Below, one piece after another: positions 51,973-61,275 of a DNA stretch of 64,000 nucleotides. The DNA lies in IMG/VR virus record IMGVR_UViG_3300035670_000112, positions 1-64,000 of that record, one strand, 5' to 3'. The notes below the pieces were generated by a model. It was given only the letters and a program-made list of their open reading frames with translations, did not search any database and was not told the origin of the DNA. Numbering within the stretch: position 1 is the stretch's first letter; every line of letters begins with the position of its first letter. A program made the translations under genes and the position numbers. This stretch comes from a virus.

Positions 51973-52469
51973 GCGAACAACTTTTTCTCAAGCAATAGTA
52001 GATTCGTCTTTGTAGGTTCCACCCCCTCCAACATATTCAACATGTCCGAGTATTCTGCAACCGACTCTCTCTGAATGGTTCTGAAATGCTGTAAGAAATC
52101 GAATGTGCACAGATCTGGGAACTCGAATATCTTCATACTGATATCCTCATACTTCTCATACAGATCGTATTCAAGGTCATATGATTTCTCTATCACATCG
52201 ATGAGAGAGGAGAACATCGGAGGAGCAGGGATGATACTGAGATCAGGAAGTACGTTCCAATCGACCACATAGTCCTGTAACTTCTTTGCATGTTCGGTCT
52301 CTGCCACTGCCTCATTCTCGAAGAACTCAGCAGCCTTGAAGAATGCCTTATCTCTGCACCAGTTGGCTGCTGCTCTGTAAAAATAGAATGCAGTATATTC
52401 ATCCTTTATACGTGGTACGATCAGTTCTACCACTGCTTTCGGTAATTGTATCGGTTTTTTCATGGACAT
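51969..52469 (-). CDS. Ferritin-like four-helix protein
   Basis: 166 residues. Helix A has EYTAFYFYRAAANWC (Glu24); helix B has ENEAVAETEHAKKLQ, which gives the E57-x-x-H60 iron ligand pair; helix C has LEYDLYEKYEDI; helix D has HFRTIQRESVAEY. This is the non-haem bacterial ferritin pattern with a full set of plausible ferroxidase residues. It could store iron or protect packaged DNA or enzymes from peroxide. Its place between two giant cargo genes, with overlaps on both sides, suggests that it is packaged or made at the same time; this is inference. Confidence 0.75.
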   Translation of the reverse strand: MSMKKPIQLPKAVVELIVPRIKDEYTAFYFYRAAANWCRDKAFFKAAEFFENEAVAETEHAKKLQDYVVDWNVLPDLSIIPAPPMFSSLIDVIEKSYDLEYDLYEKYEDISMKIFEFPDLCTFDFLQHFRTIQRESVAEYSDMLNMLEGVEPTKTNLLLLEKKLFA

Positions 52470-55400
52470 GTTCCTTCAAGGGTCACATCAAGTGCCTTGT
52501 ATATCTTTTTCGTGTTATTGATGATGAATGCTATGGAAGGGTCTGTACCCATTATCTCAGCTATCCTGTTGTTCAATTCCTGTTTCCTTGTTCTGTCCGA
52601 TGTCTTCTTCATCTGTGCGTAAAGATCAGATATCTCTTTGAAAGATGCAAGTAACGGATCTTCAGTTGTAATTAGATCTGTAGCAACTTCTGCTTTAGCA
52701 TCTGTAGTAACAGACGGTTGAGACCTCTGTCTCTCAAACTCAGCGGATTCATCATATTCTATATAAGGGACCGAGTCTATCTTCATTATGACAGACGTGT
52801 TAAGAAAAGGAGTGGATGGATCCATATTGACAGTGAACCATCCTTTGGTGGACAATGTCCTGTTGTATCCCTGTCTGTTGATCTTGTTCACATCGGATCT
52901 CATAACCTTATCAGCTGCCCTGTTCTTCGCAGTTTCCCTTGTAAGTGGGGGAGATATCACTTCAACCCCTCCCTCCTTTGAGTCCTTCACTTCAACCATG
53001 GTATTCGAATTGAGGTCGAGTCTCAATTTGAAATGCACGTATGACATCAGCAATGTATTGGCCCTTCTCATCTCCTCAAAGAACTCTGATACATCGGATC
53101 TGTCGGTCTTCTCGAACAGATCGAATATCCTGTCTATCTCCCTGTTCACCTTCATCATCTCATCAGGATGTGATGACAGTGTGGAGTTTCCCATTCTTAT
53201 AGGCACATAGACACCATTAGTGGAACGTATGAACATTATTGTTGCACCAAGATGGTTCAGAAGATGAGAGGCGGCCTGTCTGTCATAGGTGAAGTTCTCA
53301 TCGATGTTCTCTGCACCGTCAGTAAGTATCTTGACCTGTCCGTCAATGTCCTTGTCTACAACTCCCATTATAAAGTCTTTGCTCACAAGATGTGGAGGTA
53401 CGCTGGGATGACTGAACGATGAATTGTATTTCGGTGCAGTCCTGTTGGATATCCTTACGGTATCTATGGATGATACGAATACTCCTTCCTTCATACCTGA
53501 GTTCCTCATCTCATTGTAGATGGATTCCCTCAATCTTCTTACGCTGTCATTGACAGATGCCTTTGAAGTGTCCTTCAACCTTCCCAATTTGACCTCTCGC
53601 TTTACCCCATCGACCTCTATCTCAGTACTTACTATGATCTGAAGGTTGTTCTTTCCTGTGGTCTCCCTGCGATTCCAGTCCTCATTGGTTATCACTGAGA
53701 ATCTCAATGGTGCTCCCACCATATTGATGTTCGGATCATTGAGTATACGGATCTCCTCTTCGGACTGAAGAGGGAATTTCACTCCGTCCATGCTGACAGT
53801 ATTATAGTCATTGGGTACAGGCAGTCCGTCCTTTGTGAACAACACCCTGTTATTGCCTTTTATCGGAGAGGCGAACCTTTCCTTGAACTCCTGTAAAGTG
53901 AGTGAACGTACTCCGCTCAGACCCTTTATGGTGACAGTATCATCAGGCTGAATCGTATACATGGCATACTGATTGCTCTGAACTATGGTATTCACCTCAT
54001 CATGTTCCAATGGAGAGGTTGTCTGTGATTCCTGTGCATCCACACTGCTCTCACTCTCAATGGGGTCCTGTGTCTGAAACTGTCCATTCCTAAGATCCGT
54101 CTCCTGTGTCTCTGACAGTTTTGTCTTGTCCTTCATAAGACCTATGAAGGCATCCCTTACTTCACGATTATTAGTGTACAGATTGTAGAACTCCTCTACA
54201 TCCTTTACAGCATCGACCTTCTTACGGGCATTGTCCTTTCCAGTCAATGCCTTCTTGAGTTCCTGAAGCTCTGAATAGAACAGTACGGTGTTCGAGTATC
54301 TGCGTTTCATGGTATTCTCAAGATCGGCAGCACCGTATACTGGTACAGGCAATGTCTTCTCTCCCTGCTCCCTTATCGAACGCAGCTTCTCCTTCAATGG
54401 GGAATCCTTATCACCCCATGTGGGAAGTCTGTCCATGGACATCATATTCTTCAGGGCACTCAGTGACATGTCTGGAGTGATCGCGTTGAGATATTCCTCA
54501 ACCTCCCTGTTCTTTGCAGTCTCCTCTATCTCCTTCATGCCCTCCTCAGAGTATACTGCTGACAGATTCCTCTGATTCTCCTTCTGCTTCACCTCATTGT
54601 GTGTAGCAGCCTCTACGGCCATCGCTATGTTCGGATCGTGAGACGTTATAGGGTCTATGATGTCCCTGTTCTGTGCCTTTGCATTCTGCTCCATCTCTCC
54701 GATACGCTTGGATATTTCCGAGATGTCACTGTCAATACTGTCAAGTACCTTCTTCTTTCCAGTCTTCTCTGTGACCTGAGCATCATACATCGCTCTGTAA
54801 CGTTGCAGTGATGCCAGTTTGAGCTTTGCCTTCTTGTATTCCAACTGCTCTGGTGTAAGTATGGAAAGAGCATTCTGATCTATGGCAGATGTCTTTTCCG
54901 CAATGTCCTTTGCAGCCTGTGCATTCAATCTCTGTTGATAGAGTGATGCAAGTTCCCTATGTTTGACGGCAGATGATTTTGAGGAATCGTTCATTATACG
55001 GGAATACTCCTCCCCTATGAAATCGATGTCTGAAAGTATCTCCCTGTCACGTTTTCTCTTGTCTGCGATATCACCTTCGGACATTCCAGCGGCAGCAAGC
55101 TGTTCATCCGTCATATTGGAATGTGACTCGTAGAAGTCCCTAAGGTCCATCAACCTTCCTTCCCTTGCATACATGAGCGATTGATCCAACAGCAATGCAC
55201 CGTCTATGGTATGTGCAGTGGTCATATCGAACTTGTCAAGACTTGCCCGTTTTGCAAGGTCAGCGGATCTCATATCATCCTGTCCCCTCAATCTGCTGTA
55301 AAGGGAAGGCAGATTACCTACAGCCTGGAATACACCTCCACCGACAGCTCCGAGGAATGTTGCAGCATGCATCTCAGGATCACGGATGTAATCCTCCATT

Positions 55401-56506
55401 CGGTCACCGAACTCTGAAAGTTCCATGAAGTCCTTGCCTGAACGTGCTGCCTGCTGTGATTCCTTGGATATAACATATTGCAGACTCTCCTCAAGTCCTT
55501 CACTGGCGATACCTTTGACATAATCCATCCCTATCTTTGCAAGGGATTCCCTGTTCGCTCTGGATGCAGCGGATGCTATGTTCGGACCCTTTGAGAGTAT
55601 GCTGTATTGGAATATGTCCTGAGCAAGGTTGATCCAGTTGGCCTTCCATGTGTCAGCAGCAGCCTTTCCAGCACGTTGTTTCGCCTCCTCATCATTGATC
55701 CCCCTTGAGAGAAGATCCTGATAGGTGGAGTCATAGGTCTCCCTTGCCTCCATGGTACTCTCAATATGTCTTGATATGACACCTGAGGACACTACGGACA
55801 TTGCCTGTGCAGCCTTTTCACCGTAAACGATCCTGTTGGCAGCCTGCAATGCAAGTGATGATCTTCTCGTGGCATTCGCAACCTTTGTCGTCTGAAGAAG
55901 TCCCCTTGCGGCACCTCCTGCCATCGATAGTCCCTTGCCTATTGCACCTACAGGTATCATTATGGAGAGAGTACTTGCAATGGATTCAGCATTGCTTGCC
56001 CACCATGTACCGTCACCTGGTGAGAATCCCTGCTGTCCCTCCTCCGTACGGTATATCGGTGTAGCCTCCGCTATGGATTCCTTACCTTTCTCCATGAGGT
56101 CTGCGAACCAGTTACCGTAATCCTTCTCTCCCTGATCTACAAGGATACCAGCATTCTCAAGGTCTGCAAAGTATGACAGTCCCTGAGCACCTCCTAAAAT
56201 GACCTCCCCTGCACCTCTTGCAATGGTGTTCTTGAAAAGATCGAATGCAGATTGACTCTTCTCAAGCTGTGCCTCTATAGGCTTTGATGCATATATCGGT
56301 CGGTTGAGCTCAGCAGGATCGATGTCGAACCCTGTCTCCACAGGTGTTCCTATCAACGATGTGTCAGGTGAAGGTGCAGTAGGTCTTGCAACCCTTCTTA
56401 TGCGTGTATCTGGCTGTACATCAGCCTCAGGAAGATTGTTCCTATCAAGCTGTACCTGAGTATCCAGTCGTGGAGTACCAGGTCTTGTGATCCTCATTCC
56501 TCTCAT
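52460..56506 (-). CDS. Giant virion-cargo or ejection protein
   Basis: 1,348 residues. The N-terminal third has Ala/Gly-rich, weakly hydrophobic helices (ARGAGEVILGGAQGLSYF, STLSIMIPVGAIGKGLSMAGGAARGLL) of the kind found in ejection proteins that cross membranes. The rest is helical and charged, with strand-rich parts (DTVTIKGLSGVRSLTL). No enzymatic motif recognised. Located directly upstream of the ferritin-like and RNA polymerase genes. Confidence 0.7.
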   Translation of the reverse strand: MRGMRITRPGTPRLDTQVQLDRNNLPEADVQPDTRIRRVARPTAPSPDTSLIGTPVETGFDIDPAELNRPIYASKPIEAQLEKSQSAFDLFKNTIARGAGEVILGGAQGLSYFADLENAGILVDQGEKDYGNWFADLMEKGKESIAEATPIYRTEEGQQGFSPGDGTWWASNAESIASTLSIMIPVGAIGKGLSMAGGAARGLLQTTKVANATRRSSLALQAANRIVYGEKAAQAMSVVSSGVISRHIESTMEARETYDSTYQDLLSRGINDEEAKQRAGKAAADTWKANWINLAQDIFQYSILSKGPNIASAASRANRESLAKIGMDYVKGIASEGLEESLQYVISKESQQAARSGKDFMELSEFGDRMEDYIRDPEMHAATFLGAVGGGVFQAVGNLPSLYSRLRGQDDMRSADLAKRASLDKFDMTTAHTIDGALLLDQSLMYAREGRLMDLRDFYESHSNMTDEQLAAAGMSEGDIADKRKRDREILSDIDFIGEEYSRIMNDSSKSSAVKHRELASLYQQRLNAQAAKDIAEKTSAIDQNALSILTPEQLEYKKAKLKLASLQRYRAMYDAQVTEKTGKKKVLDSIDSDISEISKRIGEMEQNAKAQNRDIIDPITSHDPNIAMAVEAATHNEVKQKENQRNLSAVYSEEGMKEIEETAKNREVEEYLNAITPDMSLSALKNMMSMDRLPTWGDKDSPLKEKLRSIREQGEKTLPVPVYGAADLENTMKRRYSNTVLFYSELQELKKALTGKDNARKKVDAVKDVEEFYNLYTNNREVRDAFIGLMKDKTKLSETQETDLRNGQFQTQDPIESESSVDAQESQTTSPLEHDEVNTIVQSNQYAMYTIQPDDTVTIKGLSGVRSLTLQEFKERFASPIKGNNRVLFTKDGLPVPNDYNTVSMDGVKFPLQSEEEIRILNDPNINMVGAPLRFSVITNEDWNRRETTGKNNLQIIVSTEIEVDGVKREVKLGRLKDTSKASVNDSVRRLRESIYNEMRNSGMKEGVFVSSIDTVRISNRTAPKYNSSFSHPSVPPHLVSKDFIMGVVDKDIDGQVKILTDGAENIDENFTYDRQAASHLLNHLGATIMFIRSTNGVYVPIRMGNSTLSSHPDEMMKVNREIDRIFDLFEKTDRSDVSEFFEEMRRANTLLMSYVHFKLRLDLNSNTMVEVKDSKEGGVEVISPPLTRETAKNRAADKVMRSDVNKINRQGYNRTLSTKGWFTVNMDPSTPFLNTSVIMKIDSVPYIEYDESAEFERQRSQPSVTTDAKAEVATDLITTEDPLLASFKEISDLYAQMKKTSDRTRKQELNNRIAEIMGTDPSIAFIINNTKKIYKALDVTLEGTCP

Positions 56507-59500
56507 TTATTGAGATTTGCATTCATGTAACTAGGGTCACCTCCAGAGGTTGCCTTCATTACAGCTATGGCGTACATCCAATCCTTGAGACCGCTTGCAT
56601 TGTAGTCGGATCTTGGTGCCTGCAATCCCTTGGACAGTCTATAACCCTTCATTGTGGCATCATTGAACATGTTGAATGTATTCTCCACCACTGACAGATC
56701 AAGGTCGAGTGTATCTGCAATACTTCTCATGACATCCCTGTTCTTCTGTGAAAGCAGTGAAGGACTGTAATTGGCCGCTATGGCCTTCAGTTTGCTCACA
56801 TTGCTCTTCAGTTCAGGATCATCCGATCTTACAACTCCCCAGTTGTTCCACGATTCCTTGGTATTTGCAACCACACGTGCTGCAAGCTGCATGTTCTCCT
56901 CAGGTGACATCGCTGAAGGATGTTTAGGTGACTCTCCAGAGGAGATGAAACCTACTGCCTGCTGTATGTTCCCACCGTTGTTCTGATAGAACTTCCTGTC
57001 ATTGAGTCCGAACAGTCCGTTGTCAAAACTCTCTATGTCCTTCTTTGAACCTATCTGCCCTGAGGATATCATGGCATTCACAGTATTGTCGTATGCAGGA
57101 GGAATGAACAGTTCGTTACTCTGTTCTGTCAACCTTGTCTGTGAGTGGAAATACTCAAGGTCTGGAAGAGCGTTCGCAATGATCTCCTTTGCAGTTGACA
57201 TCGGAATGTTCTTGAACTGCATCTGTTGATCGGAAGGAAGTTCACTGATATTCTTGACCTCCCCGTACTCCACACCGTCACTGTCAGCCTTCCATACTAC
57301 CACAGGTCCTGACAATGAGATGGTACCATTCGGATTCTTATGGGCTTCAAATGAGCCTCCGAGATCTGTGGCCTTCTCCTTATCAAGGAACTGCACATAT
57401 TCTGCTGCATCGAGTGTCACCAGTTTATCAGCAATGCCGTCCATGAATGACAGTCTTGCCCTCTCATCGGCAGAGAACATCCTGTTCTGTGAAACAAGGT
57501 CCGTCACATCTATGTTGAAGGGTTTGAGGGTACTGTAGGTTGCCCCATTCTCCGTCATCTCATAGTTACCTCTCACATATGCCTTGTATCCCTCACCGCT
57601 GAAATCGAACCAGAGTGTCTTAGGATTGAATGTACTTCCAGCCATGAACTGCTTCTTCATATCATCAGTCATCGATGATGGTAGATTGTTCTCAATGGAT
57701 TCCTCAAGATTCTCAACACTTCTACCATCGATGGAAACGAATGCAGACTCGGAATCCCTTGAACGGTCCACTGATATGTCTGCAAGTTCCTGATGCAATG
57801 GGTTTGCAGTTATGTCCGTCTTCTCAGTACCTTTCAGTTTAAGATTGATGCCCCTTGATGCGAATGTCCTTGAACCGTATGCATTCTTCAGATCCTGATC
57901 GAGTTGATCGAACAGTCTGCCTCTGGACGTATCCTTTATTCTTGCCTTGTTCTCCTTTTTCATATACTGATCAGCATAGTGATCTGCAGACATGGGCAGA
58001 TTCTTTGACAATAACAGTTCCTGAGGGTTAAACACTCCGCTCATTGAAGGGTCTGAGTTCAAAGTGACCTTCTTGAGTTCTTCCTGTACCTTGGCTATAT
58101 TGTTGCTCAGTTTCATATTGTCCACACTTCCATCCTCATTCAATACTGAGGCGATATTGGGAAGATACTGTTTCATCCACTTGTCTCGGGTCTCCGCAGA
58201 TGATAACAGTATGGAAGGAGGGGATACCTGACCTACCTTGAATCCTGTGGTGGACAACATGTTTGAGATGATATACCCATAGGATTCCGCCATGTTGGCC
58301 TGTCCAGCCTGTTCCTCAGGGGTCATCACTGGAAGCCCGTCATCCCCTATCTCAACATTCTTAGGCAGAGTGTTCAGTGATTTTGCATAGATGGCTCTGA
58401 AGTTGTCAAGTGCATCCATCTTTGCATCAACCTCTCTGGAAGCAAGTGCCTCAAGTTCGGTAGGTGAATATACAGGTTCCACCACACGGACACCGTTCAC
58501 TATCTTATACTTTCCAGTATTGGCACTCGGTTGCAACTTCTTCTTTGCAGCCTCCATGAGTTCCTGACGTACTGTCGCTCTTGACTGTGCATCCCAATCG
58601 GACTTCAATACTCCACGCTGTGATGCCCATGATACGAATGCATCATTACTGGTATTCCCTGTAATGAAGTCTGCAAATCCCCCTTCACCGCTGATACCCT
58701 TCTCGGCTATCTTGGATGACAGTTCATTGTCCTTGATGTCTATCTCCGTAGTGGAATAATGTCCCTGTTGATCACCGAATATACTGTATCTTGAAGGTTG
58801 TGCTGGAGGAGCTACGGACTGCTGTCCCCCCGACAGTGCCGCTGAATCCACATTTCCTTGAAAGTACGTGTATCTCTGAGCATCCGTATAGAAGTCATTG
58901 ATAAGGTCTGGAAGGAAATAGTTCCCTCCGTTCTCAGCCTTCTTGAACTCTATGTGCTTTGCAAGTGTGGGATCCGTCTGTCTATATTGATCGAGATTAT
59001 ACCCGTCCGAACTCAGCTGCTGCAATGAGGGTAACAGTTTCTCTGAGATGAGATCCATTGTGACCGCCTTACCCTTATAGGTGTAGTACGAACCTTTACC
59101 GTCAGGCCTCGTTTCCAACTCTCTGCTATTGTTTATCTCTGCCTCAAGGGGTTCATGTAACCATTTGAATGATTCATGCTGTCCAGGTGTGGACAGTAGA
59201 TTGTAATCCTCAGGATTCACCGCTATTCCCGCAGATATCTGTTCAGGGGTCAGTCCGAGAACGAACTCCCTTGAATTGGGATCGTATTTCTGATAGAGAG
59301 TACTTGTACCGTAATCTGGTTCAGCCATATTCTTGAGAATGAGTTCAGACAGTGCCCTGTCACTCTCAACGAATCTCACCCTCGGGTCGGATGCCCATTC
59401 AGACTGCAGTTTTGAGATGCTGTACATCGCATTGCGCGTGTCACCCTCTCTGACCTTCATGGCTATCTCATCAAGCTGCTGTTTCCTTTCCTTGTTTATC

Positions 59501-59700
59501 TGTGCAGCGGTCTCCCTGCTCTCCCTTGAGAGTCCTGGTGATACTGTAAGTCCTGCCTCTGCCTTTCCGAGAAGTGCCTGCATCTGATCAGTACGCTGTT
59601 GCTTGTACTGTGCAAGTTGGAACATCTTCTCGAACGGATAGGGGTCATACACCTGAGCAAACTCTGCTGGAGTGTACTGTACGAATCTTCCTACTGGCAT
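56503..59700 (-). CDS. Large virion-associated protein
   Basis: 1,065 residues. The opening VGRFVQYTPAEFAQVYDPYPFEK resembles entry-type cargo proteins of crAss-like phages. Long coiled or helical stretches, an Asn/Ser-rich middle and no recognised catalytic motif. Overlaps the next gene by 4 nt and lies 2 nt downstream of the lysozyme-like gene. Confidence 0.65.
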   Translation of the reverse strand: MPVGRFVQYTPAEFAQVYDPYPFEKMFQLAQYKQQRTDQMQALLGKAEAGLTVSPGLSRESRETAAQINKERKQQLDEIAMKVREGDTRNAMYSISKLQSEWASDPRVRFVESDRALSELILKNMAEPDYGTSTLYQKYDPNSREFVLGLTPEQISAGIAVNPEDYNLLSTPGQHESFKWLHEPLEAEINNSRELETRPDGKGSYYTYKGKAVTMDLISEKLLPSLQQLSSDGYNLDQYRQTDPTLAKHIEFKKAENGGNYFLPDLINDFYTDAQRYTYFQGNVDSAALSGGQQSVAPPAQPSRYSIFGDQQGHYSTTEIDIKDNELSSKIAEKGISGEGGFADFITGNTSNDAFVSWASQRGVLKSDWDAQSRATVRQELMEAAKKKLQPSANTGKYKIVNGVRVVEPVYSPTELEALASREVDAKMDALDNFRAIYAKSLNTLPKNVEIGDDGLPVMTPEEQAGQANMAESYGYIISNMLSTTGFKVGQVSPPSILLSSAETRDKWMKQYLPNIASVLNEDGSVDNMKLSNNIAKVQEELKKVTLNSDPSMSGVFNPQELLLSKNLPMSADHYADQYMKKENKARIKDTSRGRLFDQLDQDLKNAYGSRTFASRGINLKLKGTEKTDITANPLHQELADISVDRSRDSESAFVSIDGRSVENLEESIENNLPSSMTDDMKKQFMAGSTFNPKTLWFDFSGEGYKAYVRGNYEMTENGATYSTLKPFNIDVTDLVSQNRMFSADERARLSFMDGIADKLVTLDAAEYVQFLDKEKATDLGGSFEAHKNPNGTISLSGPVVVWKADSDGVEYGEVKNISELPSDQQMQFKNIPMSTAKEIIANALPDLEYFHSQTRLTEQSNELFIPPAYDNTVNAMISSGQIGSKKDIESFDNGLFGLNDRKFYQNNGGNIQQAVGFISSGESPKHPSAMSPEENMQLAARVVANTKESWNNWGVVRSDDPELKSNVSKLKAIAANYSPSLLSQKNRDVMRSIADTLDLDLSVVENTFNMFNDATMKGYRLSKGLQAPRSDYNASGLKDWMYAIAVMKATSGGDPSYMNANLNK

Positions 59701-59702
59701 CT

Positions 59703-61256
59703 TTAAACGTCTCCGAAAATGTTATTGTACATCTGTTCAACTATCTTGTCGTTCCTTCTCATGTTCATCTCCCTCATAGTTGTCTGTGAAGCGAGTCCCA
59801 TGTCTTTCAACACCTGTATTCTCATAGATGTGGCAGCATCCTTGTTGGCCTGATTGTCAGCCATCTCCTGCATGACCACCTGATTGTTTATCTGCTGTGC
59901 CTGATTCAACAGTCCTGTCCTTTCATTCGCAATGCTCTCCTCCACACGTGCAGTCTCCTTTGCCTGTTGTGTGGCAAGCAGTGCCAGTGTACCGAGATCG
60001 AGTCTCCCCTGCTGTGCAGCGGACTGCTGTGCAGTGGCAAATGCATCCCTCACATCACGTTTAGGCATTGTTGCAGTAGGCAGCATCGGAGAGAATCTCG
60101 GATATCTGACCTTATCATAGGATGATGATTCCCTCAATGCACTCAACAGTGGTCCCATACGTGCCGCATATGAACCGAGATCCGACAGGATTCCCATATA
60201 ATCTGGACTGTTCAGTCCATTGGTACGTCTACGGTCGGATGTTCCTCCATCAGGGGATACCGTATATTCGGGTTCCACTGGTGCAGCAGGACGTTGCTCA
60301 GGACTGTTGAGACTCTGCATCGACTGTGCTGAAGGTGTCGCATAATATCTACTGGCATTCAGAAGTGCAGCAGGATCGAACTCCTTTGGAAGTTCCTCAT
60401 CTACAGGTTCATCGATGTAGTTCCCTGACTGCTGTGCATACTGGTCTGCAAGATAATTGGCTATTGCATTTGAATCTATGCCTGCCCTTTTGTAGTCTTC
60501 CACAGACATTCCTGAACCGTCAGGAGTAATGGTAGCCTGCTGCTGATCTCCACCATATTGGTCTGCAAGATACCTTGCTATTCCAACTGTGTTTATCTTG
60601 GCCTTTCTGTAGTCCTCTATCGCCTGCAGTTGTTCAGCAGAGGTCGGAAGTCCCAATGCTGCTGCTGTCTGATCAAGGGTGGGATCGATATAACCCTGTT
60701 GTGCAGGGATCCCCTGCATATCATCCGTTATCTCGGTGGGAAGTCCTCCGTATCTTCTGTCGAACAGCTCCTGTTTCTGAGTTCTCACATCCTCAGGTAT
60801 GGAATCCCATGATGACCTGGGATCATACACTGCAGTGTTGCTGAGTTCAGAATATGTCTCCATCCAGTCATCAGGACGCTTGCCTGTCAATCTGGATACA
60901 TTACTACCGTGGAATGCCTCCCATCTTCCCTTGGAAAGTGGGGAGAAGTCCCCGTTCTCAACACTTGAGAGTACTCCATCCTTGTCAAGAAGGGCAAGTA
61001 CGGCAAGTTTCTGTTCGTCTATGTTAGGACTCCATGCATCTATTCCGTAGGTATCGAGTACCTCCTTACGTGTACTTCCTATGAACTGTCCCATACCGAA
61101 TGCTGTCGAATTGCCTGCACTGGTATTGAACCCTCCTATGTTTATACGTCCATTGAGCTTATCCGCCTCATGTTCCATTATCTTGTAAAGGAACCACTGG
61201 ACGTTCGGATTCTCAAGTTTCTTCTGTAGCAATGCTACGTTGGTGTTGTTAGGCAT
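59703..61256 (-). CDS. Virion protein with N-terminal lysozyme-like domain
   Basis: 517 residues. Residues about 20-130 (WFLYKIMEHEADKLNGRINIGGF...TAFGMGQFIGSTRKEVL...KLAVLALLDKDG) follow the lysozyme/transglycosylase layout with a Glu (E28 or E30) ahead of the A-F-G-x-x-Q-F segment. The rest is low-complexity and repetitive (RYLADQYGGDQQQAT and NYLADQYAQQS are repeated blocks) and ends helical. It probably opens the peptidoglycan during DNA entry, since it is encoded with cargo genes and not with a holin. Confidence 0.7.
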   Translation of the reverse strand: MPNNTNVALLQKKLENPNVQWFLYKIMEHEADKLNGRINIGGFNTSAGNSTAFGMGQFIGSTRKEVLDTYGIDAWSPNIDEQKLAVLALLDKDGVLSSVENGDFSPLSKGRWEAFHGSNVSRLTGKRPDDWMETYSELSNTAVYDPRSSWDSIPEDVRTQKQELFDRRYGGLPTEITDDMQGIPAQQGYIDPTLDQTAAALGLPTSAEQLQAIEDYRKAKINTVGIARYLADQYGGDQQQATITPDGSGMSVEDYKRAGIDSNAIANYLADQYAQQSGNYIDEPVDEELPKEFDPAALLNASRYYATPSAQSMQSLNSPEQRPAAPVEPEYTVSPDGGTSDRRRTNGLNSPDYMGILSDLGSYAARMGPLLSALRESSSYDKVRYPRFSPMLPTATMPKRDVRDAFATAQQSAAQQGRLDLGTLALLATQQAKETARVEESIANERTGLLNQAQQINNQVVMQEMADNQANKDAATSMRIQVLKDMGLASQTTMREMNMRRNDKIVEQMYNNIFGDV

Positions 61257-61275
61257 CTCTGAATGTCTTTAGGGA

